From contig NZ_MAYG01000031.1 of the NCBI RefSeq assembly GCF_001684965.1, forward strand, positions 186,001-250,000: a stretch of DNA of 64,000 nucleotides, read 5' to 3'. Shown here one piece after another: positions 53,646 through 62,325 of this stretch. This DNA is from Chryseobacterium arthrosphaerae (GTDB lineage: Bacteria; Bacteroidota; Bacteroidia; Flavobacteriales; Weeksellaceae). Each line of letters starts with the position of its first letter. The first letter of the stretch is position 1. A program made the position numbers and the translations under genes. Under the pieces are notes generated by a model, which was given only the letters and a program-made list of their open reading frames with translations, ran no database searches and was not told where the DNA came from.

Positions 53646-53653
53646 TAAATTTG
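53646..53653 (+). promoter_or_regulatory. -7 promoter element for the LysM gene
   Basis: TAAATTTG lies 85 bases ahead of the ATG at 53739. A properly spaced -33 TTG is missing. Confidence 0.35.
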
Positions 53654-53738
53654 TTATAAACTAAAGCATTATGAGATCTAAGGGGTCTCAAAATATCTGA
53701 TCAACCGAAAAACAATTAATCATTAAAAACTAGAAATC

Positions 53739-54392
53739 ATGTATTACAAAGTAAAAAAGGGCGATACGCTCGGCAAAATTGCCAAGGCACATAAAGTACC
53801 GGTAGAATTGATTCTTGCACATAACCAGACCATTATTAATCCTGATGTAATTTTTGAAGGCCAGTTAATTAATATTCCGAATATTGAAGATATTCCGGTG
53901 AAGAAATTCCAGTTTGCCAGACAGCTTACTCCTCAGGATATTGTGAATAAAGCGAGATCCGTAATAGGAAAAAGAATTGTCTATAAATTGGGAGCAGGCG
54001 GAATGGATGAAAAATACGCTCTTCCTACAAGGGATGGAGCTTGTGACTGCAGCGGCTTTGTCTGTTGGGTACTTGGATTATCCAGAAAAACGAAAATTCC
54101 TTTTTATCAGCCGGGCGGGTGGATCTATACAGATTCTATGGTGGAAGATATCAATCGCAATGCGGGTATTTTCGACAGGCTTACAGTTCCTGAAGTGGGA
54201 TGTATTGTGGTGTATGGCGCCGGCAAAAAAATCGGGCATGTAGGAATCGTTTCGGAAGTTGAAAATGGAAAAATGAAAAAAGTGATTCATTGCAGCTCCG
54301 GAAACTATGCTTCATTCAGGGATGCCATTCAGGAAACCTCACCGAAAGTTTTCGAACGGGCAGATGCGTTGTGGGGCAGATTTGTAGGATAG
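53739..54392 (+). CDS. LysM domain with NlpC/P60-like peptidase
   Basis: The 217-residue protein starts with a LysM peptidoglycan-binding domain (about 2-48, KVKKGDTLGKIAKAH) and continues with a papain-like cysteine peptidase domain: C104 in DCSGFVCW and H167 in IGHVGIVSE. This should cut peptidoglycan. There is no signal peptide; the LysM begins at residue 2. It must therefore be released by another route or act after lysis, or the true start is elsewhere, but stops upstream exclude a longer frame with a leader. Confidence 0.82.
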   Translation: MYYKVKKGDTLGKIAKAHKVPVELILAHNQTIINPDVIFEGQLINIPNIEDIPVKKFQFARQLTPQDIVNKARSVIGKRIVYKLGAGGMDEKYALPTRDGACDCSGFVCWVLGLSRKTKIPFYQPGGWIYTDSMVEDINRNAGIFDRLTVPEVGCIVVYGAGKKIGHVGIVSEVENGKMKKVIHCSSGNYASFRDAIQETSPKVFERADALWGRFVG

Positions 54393-54410
54393 GAAAGAAT
54401 GCGTGTCAAA

Positions 54411-54470
54411 ATAAAAGACTGTCTCCTGCATTTGATATTCAAATATAAGAGACAGTCTTATGGTGTTTTG
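54411..54470 (-). terminator. Hairpin terminator of the dar operon
   Basis: AAGACTGTCTC (54415-54425) pairs with GAGACAGTCTT (54449-54459). The loop holds a smaller palindrome (ATTTGA-TAT-TCAAAT). On the minus strand the U-rich run CTTTTATTTTG follows. Confidence 0.75.
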
Positions 54471-54481
54471 TATATGTTTTA

Positions 54482-54925
54482 TTATGATTGTACTTCCTGA
54501 ATAAACAGGTTGATTTCTGCCCTGATCAACAATTCATCCTCATTGAAGGTTTCACAGAATATATGGCAGATGTTTTCAAACTGGGAAATGAGTGATGCCT
54601 TTGATATGATCTTGTCATTCACTTTGGGAAGGGCGAAAACTTCAATTTTCTTGATATTGGTAATAAAACCGATCACTTTCGTATCAGCTTCAGGGTTTTC
54701 AAAGAAACTTTGTCCGAGGATGGATGAACAGGTTTGAGCCAGGTTCTCAATTAGGCCGGCTTCAACAAATTCATTGTTGTGTACAAAGATATTATCTTCT
54801 TTTATTTCAAAGGAAGTAACTACTTTTTCCTTGGTCAGCTCCAGGATGTAGTCTGCCATGAGCATCGGTTCACGATGAGGTAAAAAGTTATGTATATTGA
54901 TGATGTTTTCTTCCCTGATTTCCAT
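54482..54925 (-). CDS. Hotdog dehydratase of the ApeP type
   Basis: The 147-residue protein has an N-terminal FLPHREPMLMAD segment and the helix AGLIENLAQTC, where the glutamate is at the FabZ/ApeP catalytic position. This resembles ApeP-type 3-hydroxyacyl-ACP dehydratases of aryl-polyene clusters. It would dehydrate 3-hydroxyacyl-ACP to make each double bond of the polyene, or serve the resorcinol side. It is the last gene of the dar operon and a relative of the gene before it (spacing 9 bases). Confidence 0.8.
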   Translation of the reverse strand: MEIREENIINIHNFLPHREPMLMADYILELTKEKVVTSFEIKEDNIFVHNNEFVEAGLIENLAQTCSSILGQSFFENPEADTKVIGFITNIKKIEVFALPKVNDKIISKASLISQFENICHIFCETFNEDELLIRAEINLFIQEVQS

Positions 54926-54934
54926 TTCTTCCAG

Positions 54935-55366
54935 TTATTTTACGGCAGTTTTCATTTGTGATTTTGCAATCACTTTGTCATTCAGTCTGGTAACAATGTC
55001 TACCAGTGTTACGCCCATTACTTCATTAAGGATCGTGACCTCGGATTTTAGCTGATCACCTGTTTCCGGCAATATTTCAGCTTCAAAAGATTTGATGGCC
55101 CCGATGTATCCTGTAGGGGCATCTTTTCCCAGCAGATAGTATTTATATCCGGTATGAAGTGCCACGCTCTGTGCCTGATGTTCGATTAATCCTGAAGCCT
55201 GAAAAACTCCATCCTGAACAAACAGGTTGTCTTCTCTGATCTCAAATCCTGAAACGAGATGATTCTCTGAATACTCAGACAATTCGTGTACCATTACAAA
55301 AGGTGCCCTTTGCGGAATGAGGCTTTGTACAAAATCCGGATCGGATGTCGGCAGTCTGTTTTCCAT
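54935..55366 (-). CDS. Hotdog dehydratase of the ApeP type, second copy
   Basis: The 143-residue protein is a relative of the neighbour: SLIPQRAPFVMVHEL corresponds to the FLPHREPMLM block but has Q in place of H, and the helix reads SGLIEHQAQSVA with the glutamate retained. Two adjacent copies may form a heterodimer, as FabA/FabZ-like hotdogs often do. ATG 55366 is chosen over a GTG at 55372; it overlaps the darB stop by one base. Confidence 0.8.
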   Translation of the reverse strand: MENRLPTSDPDFVQSLIPQRAPFVMVHELSEYSENHLVSGFEIREDNLFVQDGVFQASGLIEHQAQSVALHTGYKYYLLGKDAPTGYIGAIKSFEAEILPETGDQLKSEVTILNEVMGVTLVDIVTRLNDKVIAKSQMKTAVK

Positions 55367-56505
55367 TAGCACACTGTTAATAAAGCACAGGAATAAGCGA
55401 ATCTTCCACTTTCAGGTACGCAAAGAAGTACTTTTTCTCCTTTTTTCAGAGTTCCTGAATTCATTAATTCTTCCAATGCGATAAAGATGGAACCTGCCCC
55501 GATATTTCCGACATCAGAAAGGTTGTAGAACCATTTTTCTGCAGGGAAATCCATTCCCTTTTTAGCAAATTCGTCTTTCAGACCTTCCTTAAAATAACCT
55601 GAAGAGATATGAGCCAATACATGGTCAATTTTTTCAGGATCTAAATGATGTTTGTCAAAAGAAGCTCTTAAACTCTCGGCTCCTTTTACTAAGATATATT
55701 TGTCCAGGATTTTGGTATCCTGTTTAATGGCAAAGATAGATTGCTTCAGCCACTCGTCTGAAGGGTAATCTGCCCATGATTTAAGGCTTCCGTCTTCCTG
55801 CTTGTCACATCCTGCATACATACATGCCTCGATTTCGTGTGCATAAGAATAGAAATCAATAAATTCTATTTTCAGAGAGGTACTGTTTTCCCTTGGTTTA
55901 TTTTCCAGTAAAAAAGAACCTGCTCCATCAGAAAGCATCCATCTCAGGAATTCTCTTTTGAATGCAATGATGGGCCTTTCTTCCAATAGTATTAAATTTT
56001 CAGCTTCATGGTTGAATTTATCTGCAGTCATCCATGCAGACATTCTTTCAGAACCGGCGCATACTGCATTTTCCTGTACTCCTGCTTTTACAGAAAGGAA
56101 ACCGTAGTTCAATGCATTCATTCCGGAGTTGCAGAGACCTGTAGCAGTATTGATTTCAATAGATTTACCTATATTCAGTTCCCCGTGAACCATAGAAGCG
56201 TGTGACGGCTGTATCTGGTCCGGAGAAGTAGTTCCTACGGATAATAATTTCATATCTTCCTTTTTGAAATTCTCATCAAAAAGTCCTTCGATCGCTTTTG
56301 CTGTAAGCTGTGCATTGGTATGCGTAGGGTTTCCTTCTTTATCTAAAGCGTAATATCTTGTAGTAATTTTATTGTTTCTTAAAATAAGCGATTTTGCTTT
56401 AGAAGGTGCGTCATTGATAAGCCCAAGATAAGTCTCCATTTCATCATTAGATACCGGCTCATTGGGTAAATATTTTGAAGCCTTTGTTATAAATACGTCG
56501 TACAT
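55366..56505 (-). CDS. darB: Ketosynthase DarB (KAS III-like, dialkylresorcinol synthesis)
   Basis: The 379-residue protein is a KAS III-type condensing enzyme with the triad C125 (TATGLCNSGMNA), H299 (VLAHISSGYF) and N334 (DVGNIGAGS). DarB enzymes join two beta-keto chains and cyclise them to a 1,3-cyclohexanedione, which DarA then aromatises. It is immediately followed by the ApeP-like gene and preceded by darA after one base, the standard darA-darB order. In flexirubin the dialkylresorcinol is the alcohol part of the ester. Confidence 0.92.
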   Translation of the reverse strand: MYDVFITKASKYLPNEPVSNDEMETYLGLINDAPSKAKSLILRNNKITTRYYALDKEGNPTHTNAQLTAKAIEGLFDENFKKEDMKLLSVGTTSPDQIQPSHASMVHGELNIGKSIEINTATGLCNSGMNALNYGFLSVKAGVQENAVCAGSERMSAWMTADKFNHEAENLILLEERPIIAFKREFLRWMLSDGAGSFLLENKPRENSTSLKIEFIDFYSYAHEIEACMYAGCDKQEDGSLKSWADYPSDEWLKQSIFAIKQDTKILDKYILVKGAESLRASFDKHHLDPEKIDHVLAHISSGYFKEGLKDEFAKKGMDFPAEKWFYNLSDVGNIGAGSIFIALEELMNSGTLKKGEKVLLCVPESGRFAYSCALLTVC

Positions 56506-56506
56506 T

Positions 56507-57421
56507 CTATTTTAAATTAATTCCTTGTAAATATCTTTTTTGTTTTTGTCTTTTAAACCAAAATATAGGGGTTGTGAGAAGGTGTAATACTAACACGACA
56601 GGTGAGATGATCCATATCGCAGCCATCAAATATACCTTAAAGAATTTTATCAGCAATGGACGTTTCTCTTTTTTCTTGATAATCAGATTAGACCATACCG
56701 TAAAAATCTTGTTTCCTACCTTTTCTACACGTACTAAAAACGGCCGGATTTCAATGGCTCCGTTTTTTACAAGCTCCGGCTGTAAACTTTCCAGGGTGTT
56801 GTTTTTTAAATGACTCTCAATAATCTTGCCGTACTTTACCGAACCTGCAATTTCTTCATCCGAAACTCCTGCAGCAGGAAGTAAGCCGGATTTTTCTTTC
56901 TGTCCTGTGGTCAGCCAGCGTAGAATGGTCAGTACACTGGTATAATTGTCATGTCTGTCTACCAATGCAATATTTCCTACAAGTTGAGCTTTCAGGTCTC
57001 TTAGGTATATTTTCAGTTTCTCCTGGGAAAGCATCCACATATTACGGGTTCCGGAGATGGTAACTACAGGAGTGTCTTTAAGGATGCTCTCTGCATAGCC
57101 ACTTTTCAGGAATGAAATGATCGGGATTGATGGGGTAAGGTACCACACCTGATATCCGAACAGGATGAGATCGTATTTTTTATTCAGTATCCCGTCCGAA
57201 GGAGGGAAGATCTCTTTCGGGATCTGAAGATAAGATTCCGGGAAGGTATTGAAAAAGACATCCTCCGGCCACGGATAAGGAAAATCTTCTTTCAGCTTAA
57301 TATTATAATAGGTAACGTCATATGCCTCCTTCTGGGCTTCAAAAGGACCGGCAATATTTCTCACGATATCCTCAAGTTGCCCGGTTTGTGAATAATATAT
57401 GACAAGTATATTTTTCTTCAT
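56507..57421 (-). CDS. darA: Dialkylresorcinol condensing enzyme DarA
   Basis: The 304-residue protein opens with a flavodoxin-like segment (ILVIYYSQTGQLEDIVRNI, residues about 4-22) that can bind flavin. Further blocks are LILFGYQVWYLTPS and TISGTRNMWMLSQEK. A hydrophobic C-terminal helix (about 268-290) may attach it to the membrane. Known DarA proteins of Bacteroidetes have this length and start. It aromatises the cyclohexanedione product of DarB to a resorcinol. It lies between the MMPL fusion and darB. Confidence 0.92.
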   Translation of the reverse strand: MKKNILVIYYSQTGQLEDIVRNIAGPFEAQKEAYDVTYYNIKLKEDFPYPWPEDVFFNTFPESYLQIPKEIFPPSDGILNKKYDLILFGYQVWYLTPSIPIISFLKSGYAESILKDTPVVTISGTRNMWMLSQEKLKIYLRDLKAQLVGNIALVDRHDNYTSVLTILRWLTTGQKEKSGLLPAAGVSDEEIAGSVKYGKIIESHLKNNTLESLQPELVKNGAIEIRPFLVRVEKVGNKIFTVWSNLIIKKKEKRPLLIKFFKVYLMAAIWIISPVVLVLHLLTTPIFWFKRQKQKRYLQGINLK

Positions 57422-57463
57422 TAGTTTTCTTTAGCGTTTACAAAAATATGTTTTTCATATTTA

Positions 57464-60400
57464 TTATTTAGTTTTAAATACTTTTATAGATTCAGAACTA
57501 AATTCTAATGTATAATTTTCACTTTCAGACAAGGTGTTTGTGGTATTTACAAAAATGATGGTTTCCGGAAGTTCCTGAATTGTACTGACCGTAAATGTAT
57601 CATCCGAAACCAGAAGTACATCAATATTCTTGTTGATTTCAGACAGTTCTTCTATATAATGTATCTTTCTTCTTTTAACAAGATAATTGTGTGCTGCCGT
57701 TACCCGTTTGTCATCATTTTTAATCAGAGAAAAAATTCTTCTGCCTGCCTGATATAAAGTCAGTAAAACATCTTTCTGGCCATAGTCATCTGCAATGTGA
57801 AGAATAGTGGCGTCATTTGAAATATGTTTATTCAGTTCAAAATAGACCGATTTGTTAGCGTTGAAGTCTTTCTTTACTTCTTTCACCACGTCTGTGTCTT
57901 TATACAGAAAGCTCAGGAATAACATTTTCTTAAAATAATTCTCATCCTCAATTTCTTTTCTCAGCTGAGCAAATTCCTCCCTATAATATGCGTTGATCTT
58001 CTTCGTTCTCTCAGAATAGTTTTTACCGAAGCTCATATCCTCCCTGCTGATTCTGTTCCCTACTTTTACAGTAATGCTTCCGTCATAGATAATGAAATCC
58101 CCTTTCGGCAATACCTCAGAGTTCCCGTGAATATAAAGTGGCAGAACGTCCAGATTAAATTGCTCGGCAAGATAAAATGCTCCTTTATGAAATCTTTTGA
58201 CATCATTGGTATAAGAACGCTCTGCTTCAGGGAATACAACAAGAGAATAGCCCTGGTCAATTTTTTCTTTCAATTTCTCCATCCCGTTTTCAATTCCCTG
58301 AGAAACCGGATAAAAACCAAGTGCCCTTACCAGTTTTCCGAAGACAGGGGACTGGTACACCCAGTCATTGACCAGGTAAATGATCTTATGGGTAGCCATT
58401 GCAATGGCAAGTGTATCCAGAAAAGAAGTATGATTGGCGATAATAACGGCAGGCTTGCTGAAATCTTCAGCCGTATTTCTGATCACCCTTTTTCTGACAA
58501 AAGGATTTGAATACAATACGGATGTTAAAAACCTGGCGAGAATCAATTTTATAATATCTAAGGTTCTTCCTTTGGTATTTTTAATGAATAGGCTTCCGAA
58601 TGCGGAAAATATCATCCCGCCCAGTCCGTAATACAGAAATGAGAATACGGCGCTTAAAAAAAGTCTCAACGTAATCGGGGATAGCCCTTTTTTTGCCCGG
58701 TTGGTAATGAAAAATCTGAACCAGAACGGGTAAAGGGTAGAAGTAATAACGATCACGGAGAACATCCCGATCAGGGCTACCAAAGCCAGGGAATGTAAAG
58801 CTGGGTGTTTGGCAAAAATCAATGATCCGATGGAAAGAATGGTGGTGAAAACGGCAAGAATGATTGAAATCCTGTAAGTAGGAAGCTCATTTTTCCCGGT
58901 AGTATGCTCTTTCTGCATTGCCTGAGTCAGGAAAATACTGAAATCATCTCCCACGCCAAAAACCAAGGTACATACTACCGTACTGAAGATATTGAGCTCC
59001 AGTCCCAGGAAATAAAGAATTCCGGCAGTCACCACGCCCGTCAGAACGATAGGGAACATGGTCAATATTGTCAGTTCAAAATTTCTGAAGAAGACAATAA
59101 TCGTTAAGATAATAGCTAAAAGAGAATAATTGATCAGTGTATTGAAGTCTCTTTTCAATAGGCCAAGGAAGTTCTCATTCATCTGCTGGCGGTCAATAGC
59201 CAGGGCATCATGTTTCTTCTCAATATCTTTAATGAAGGCATCTCTTTTGGTTTCATCTACCTTTACCACATTCGAAACGGTATAGAATCCGTTTTCGTTG
59301 CTCATAAACTCAGAGATCTGAAGAGCTTTTACCTTTTCGTAATCTTTCAGGCTTAAAGTAGTATAGTTTTTATTTAAAACCTGATTAAAATTGTCAAAAG
59401 CAGAACTGTTGAAGCCCAATTTATTTCCATTGCCAATCAGTTCGGAAATGGTTTCGTTCTTTTTGTTGCCGTTCCAGAAGTTGTTCCATTCTTCAATTTT
59501 CTTTTGCTGATCCTTTTCAGACAGAACAACGCTTCCGATAGAATTATAACTTAAGATCTTACCTTGCTTTTTCTCTTTTTCAAGAAAGCTGCTCAGCTCA
59601 GAATTACGGGCTAATGCTTCCTCTTCCGAATTTCCGTAAGAGATAGTATAAATAGACTTTGAGGTGATGTCCGAAAGCTTCTGAAGTTTCGCTTCACTGA
59701 TCTTTAATTCTTTCGGAATATAGTTCAGATCACCGATATCTTCATTGAATCCCACATGCCTGAACCCAAAAAGACAAGCCAGAATGATAACAGAACAGCC
59801 GATAATCAGCGGTTTGTTTTTTTCATACGGATACGATCCGATTTTATCGATGAAGTTGGTATTGAGATTTTCTCCTTTTTCTTTAGGCTTATACAATTGA
59901 GGAACAATAATCAGGGCGGTAAAGGAAGATAGAATTACTGTGATTGCTGCAAAAAGTCCCAGATCTTTCAAAGCTTCAGAGCGTACAAAGACAAGACAAA
60001 GAAAAGAAACTGCAGTGGTTGCGCTACTCAGGATGATAGGCTGGGTAATTTCTTTGTAAAGTTCTTCAATATTGTTATTGTGCTTATAATGCGTCAGAAT
60101 ATGCAGGGCATAATCTATCGTAATCCCGATCAGAATGGCGCCCACACTTAAAGAGATGGCAGAAATTTTATCTTTAATGAAATATAAGACCAGCAGGGCA
60201 AGCAATACGGAAAATACTGTAGGTAAGAAAACAATGATTGGGGTAAAAAAGTTTCTGAAATAATAAATCAGAAGCACCAGAAGCACCGTCATGGAAATTA
60301 CAACGGTATTCTGGATGTCCTTCTTGATTTGCTGGGCATTGGCTACTGCAATGACCGGAGAACCAAAATAGCTGATTTCCGTTTTTCCTTTAAACTGTTT

Positions 60401-61117
60401 GTTGAGACTGTCTTTGATAATGTTGAGCTGATCTACAAAAAACTCGTTGGCCTTTGTATCATTGCTTTTGTTTTTCGGATCAATGAAAAGCAGAAGATTT
60501 TTTCCGTCTTTGGTTACAATGTAGCTGTCTTCCAGTTTAAAATCCTTGCTGATATTTAATGCATTCAACTTCCTGATGCCGAGAAAAGTAAGTCCCAAAG
60601 GATCTTTTTTGATGAATTCCTTGGTGACAAGACTTGTAGGGGAGGCCAGTGAGATATAATTGTTCTCCACCTGGCGGGCAATGCTGTCTTTCCGGATCTT
60701 CCGGTCTATCTCTCTGTAATCTTCGGTATTTAGAAACAGGGGTAAGTTCTGGCTGACAAAATCAAATGTTTCCGAGATCTCATCATCATTTACCTTTCCC
60801 TGAACAGAACTTATATATTTTTGTAAAGGTTCTGTTTTCTGTAAAAAAGTATCGGCTGTTTCAGAGAGCTGGAAGCTGTCTTCATTAGATTTGTTTTCTA
60901 TAATGACAATGATCTTGTCTGAAAAATTAAGCTGCTTAAGAACTTTCGCCGTAAGATCTGATTTTTCATTTTTAGGAATGATCTGATTGATATCTTCCTC
61001 AAAATTGATTTTGGAAGCAAAGAAAACACATAATGTGGCAATTCCCAGTGCTGTAAACACAGAGAGAACTTTATTTTTGGAAATCAGATAATATAAAAAT
61101 ATAAAAAAGCGATGCAT
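57464..61117 (-). CDS. MMPL-family transporter fused to a PlsC acyltransferase
   Basis: The 1217-residue protein has an RND/MMPL part (about 1-830) with an N-terminal helix, two large extracytoplasmic loops and two six-helix membrane blocks. A PlsC acyltransferase domain follows (about 870-1070), with H896-T-S-F-L-D901 (HX4D) and FPEAERS at 962-968. The last 130 residues look Rossmann-like (HIADDYGQKDVLLTLYQAGR), perhaps a reduced methyltransferase-like fold. It could transfer the acyl chain and export the lipid product in one protein; this is inference. It heads the dar operon behind a good promoter. Confidence 0.88.
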   Translation of the reverse strand: MHRFFIFLYYLISKNKVLSVFTALGIATLCVFFASKINFEEDINQIIPKNEKSDLTAKVLKQLNFSDKIIVIIENKSNEDSFQLSETADTFLQKTEPLQKYISSVQGKVNDDEISETFDFVSQNLPLFLNTEDYREIDRKIRKDSIARQVENNYISLASPTSLVTKEFIKKDPLGLTFLGIRKLNALNISKDFKLEDSYIVTKDGKNLLLFIDPKNKSNDTKANEFFVDQLNIIKDSLNKQFKGKTEISYFGSPVIAVANAQQIKKDIQNTVVISMTVLLVLLIYYFRNFFTPIIVFLPTVFSVLLALLVLYFIKDKISAISLSVGAILIGITIDYALHILTHYKHNNNIEELYKEITQPIILSSATTAVSFLCLVFVRSEALKDLGLFAAITVILSSFTALIIVPQLYKPKEKGENLNTNFIDKIGSYPYEKNKPLIIGCSVIILACLFGFRHVGFNEDIGDLNYIPKELKISEAKLQKLSDITSKSIYTISYGNSEEEALARNSELSSFLEKEKKQGKILSYNSIGSVVLSEKDQQKKIEEWNNFWNGNKKNETISELIGNGNKLGFNSSAFDNFNQVLNKNYTTLSLKDYEKVKALQISEFMSNENGFYTVSNVVKVDETKRDAFIKDIEKKHDALAIDRQQMNENFLGLLKRDFNTLINYSLLAIILTIIVFFRNFELTILTMFPIVLTGVVTAGILYFLGLELNIFSTVVCTLVFGVGDDFSIFLTQAMQKEHTTGKNELPTYRISIILAVFTTILSIGSLIFAKHPALHSLALVALIGMFSVIVITSTLYPFWFRFFITNRAKKGLSPITLRLFLSAVFSFLYYGLGGMIFSAFGSLFIKNTKGRTLDIIKLILARFLTSVLYSNPFVRKRVIRNTAEDFSKPAVIIANHTSFLDTLAIAMATHKIIYLVNDWVYQSPVFGKLVRALGFYPVSQGIENGMEKLKEKIDQGYSLVVFPEAERSYTNDVKRFHKGAFYLAEQFNLDVLPLYIHGNSEVLPKGDFIIYDGSITVKVGNRISREDMSFGKNYSERTKKINAYYREEFAQLRKEIEDENYFKKMLFLSFLYKDTDVVKEVKKDFNANKSVYFELNKHISNDATILHIADDYGQKDVLLTLYQAGRRIFSLIKNDDKRVTAAHNYLVKRRKIHYIEELSEINKNIDVLLVSDDTFTVSTIQELPETIIFVNTTNTLSESENYTLEFSSESIKVFKTK

Positions 61118-61136
61118 TGCATTTGGATCAAGTCTG

Positions 61137-61165
61137 CAAATTTAAATTTTTAAGAATTAGTGCAA
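61137..61165 (-). promoter_or_regulatory. Promoter of the MMPL-darA-darB operon
   Basis: On the minus strand TTG within TTTTG (plus 61163-61165) is followed after 18 bases by TAAATTTG (plus 61137-61144). The leader before the ATG at 61117 would be only about 13 bases. Confidence 0.7.
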
Positions 61166-61231
61166 AATACTTAGACCATAAGTTTTGGCTGAAAATCAAT
61201 AAAATATTCTAGGAAGAATGAAAAAAAATTC

Positions 61232-61246
61232 TACTTTTGCAAAAGT
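61232..61246 (+). promoter_or_regulatory. -7 element with overlapping palindrome upstream of the membrane gene pair
   Basis: TACTTTTG (61232-61239) fits TAnnTTTG. It overlaps the perfect 14-base palindrome ACTTTTGCAAAAGT (61233-61246), which could be an operator. No -33 TTG is at the right distance. Confidence 0.4.
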
Positions 61247-61311
61247 TCCCCTTTAATAAAATGTATTTTAAACCACAATTATTATTAAGAAAATAAGAAT
61301 CTGTTTTAGAT

Positions 61312-62325
61312 ATGTTGAAAAGAAATGATGAAAAAATAAACGGATTTCTATTTGTAATAGTGCTTCCGTTTCTCCTGTTTGCCATGTCCTATTACGGGTT
61401 CGAATCCTCCTATACAAGATTAAAAACCTCAGAGAAAACACCGGACTTCCTGTTTTCGTCCGTATATGCTTACAGAGTGATTCCCAACTACCTCAGTGTA
61501 CAGATGACAGATCTGATGTACGGTCTGATCAACGGACCCCTGGCTTTTTTTAAAGATTTTTTATCCAAGAACGGAACCCCTTTTTATCATGGGCTCTTCG
61601 TGATGAACAGCGTGTTTTTTATAGGATGTTCATTGGTTTTAAATTCCATATTCAGACTTAAGGCGGCAGGTCTTCTTTTGAATCTGAATGCAAGGAGAAT
61701 CATCCATCTTGTATCGGTCTTCTTTATTGTTATTACGCAGTATGCCCCTACCAACTGTGATACCATTGCTCTTTTCTGCTATCTGACAGGAGTGCTGTTC
61801 ACACTGAAGTATCTGCATACCCGCAAGAATATCTTCCTTTATCTTCTGACTGTTCTGATAGCAATATCTACATTCGTAAGGGAAACGGCGTGTATTAACA
61901 TTGCTTTTTTCGCAGCAGTATTCTTCAGTATTGATGACCTGAAAAAGGGAAACTATCAAATGGTCTGGAGAGTCATTCCTCTTGTTATTGCTTTTCTTGT
62001 TCCGTATCTGGGGCTGAGGGCAATATTGGTGCAGGAAGAAACTACTTTTGTAGAAGGTTTTTATATCAACAGAAATTTTTCAAGCCCTTTTAACCTTGCA
62101 GGGCTCCTTTTTGCAGCAGTTGTTTTGTATTTTATATACAGGCTCTGTACAGGTGAAGAAAACAGAAGCGTTTTCAGAAAATATCTTTTTTTTTCCGTTC
62201 CGTATCTTCTTATGATTACCTTAGTGGGGCTTTTTTGGGAAGTAAGGCTTTTTTTGCCTTTGATTCTGACCGGAATCATAACAGCCTATCATCAGTTTAA
62301 AAAAACATCAGAGATTAAAGCATGA
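61312..62325 (+). CDS. Polytopic membrane protein of unknown function
   Basis: The 337-residue protein has about eight hydrophobic helices (for example GFLFVIVLPFLLFAMSYYGF at the start) and short polar loops. A loop near residues 45-60 reads FSSVYAYRVIPNYLSV. This layout is common in wzy-like or glycan-lipid membrane proteins, but no family is recognised. Its stop overlaps the start of the EpsG-like gene by four bases, so the two probably work together in surface polysaccharide synthesis. Confidence 0.75.
   Translation: MLKRNDEKINGFLFVIVLPFLLFAMSYYGFESSYTRLKTSEKTPDFLFSSVYAYRVIPNYLSVQMTDLMYGLINGPLAFFKDFLSKNGTPFYHGLFVMNSVFFIGCSLVLNSIFRLKAAGLLLNLNARRIIHLVSVFFIVITQYAPTNCDTIALFCYLTGVLFTLKYLHTRKNIFLYLLTVLIAISTFVRETACINIAFFAAVFFSIDDLKKGNYQMVWRVIPLVIAFLVPYLGLRAILVQEETTFVEGFYINRNFSSPFNLAGLLFAAVVLYFIYRLCTGEENRSVFRKYLFFSVPYLLMITLVGLFWEVRLFLPLILTGIITAYHQFKKTSEIKA

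Noticed and set aside
54415..54459. Plus-strand terminator of the LysM gene
   Set aside because: The hairpin is strong, but its U-run is on the minus-strand side; on the plus strand only a weak TTTT occurs further on.
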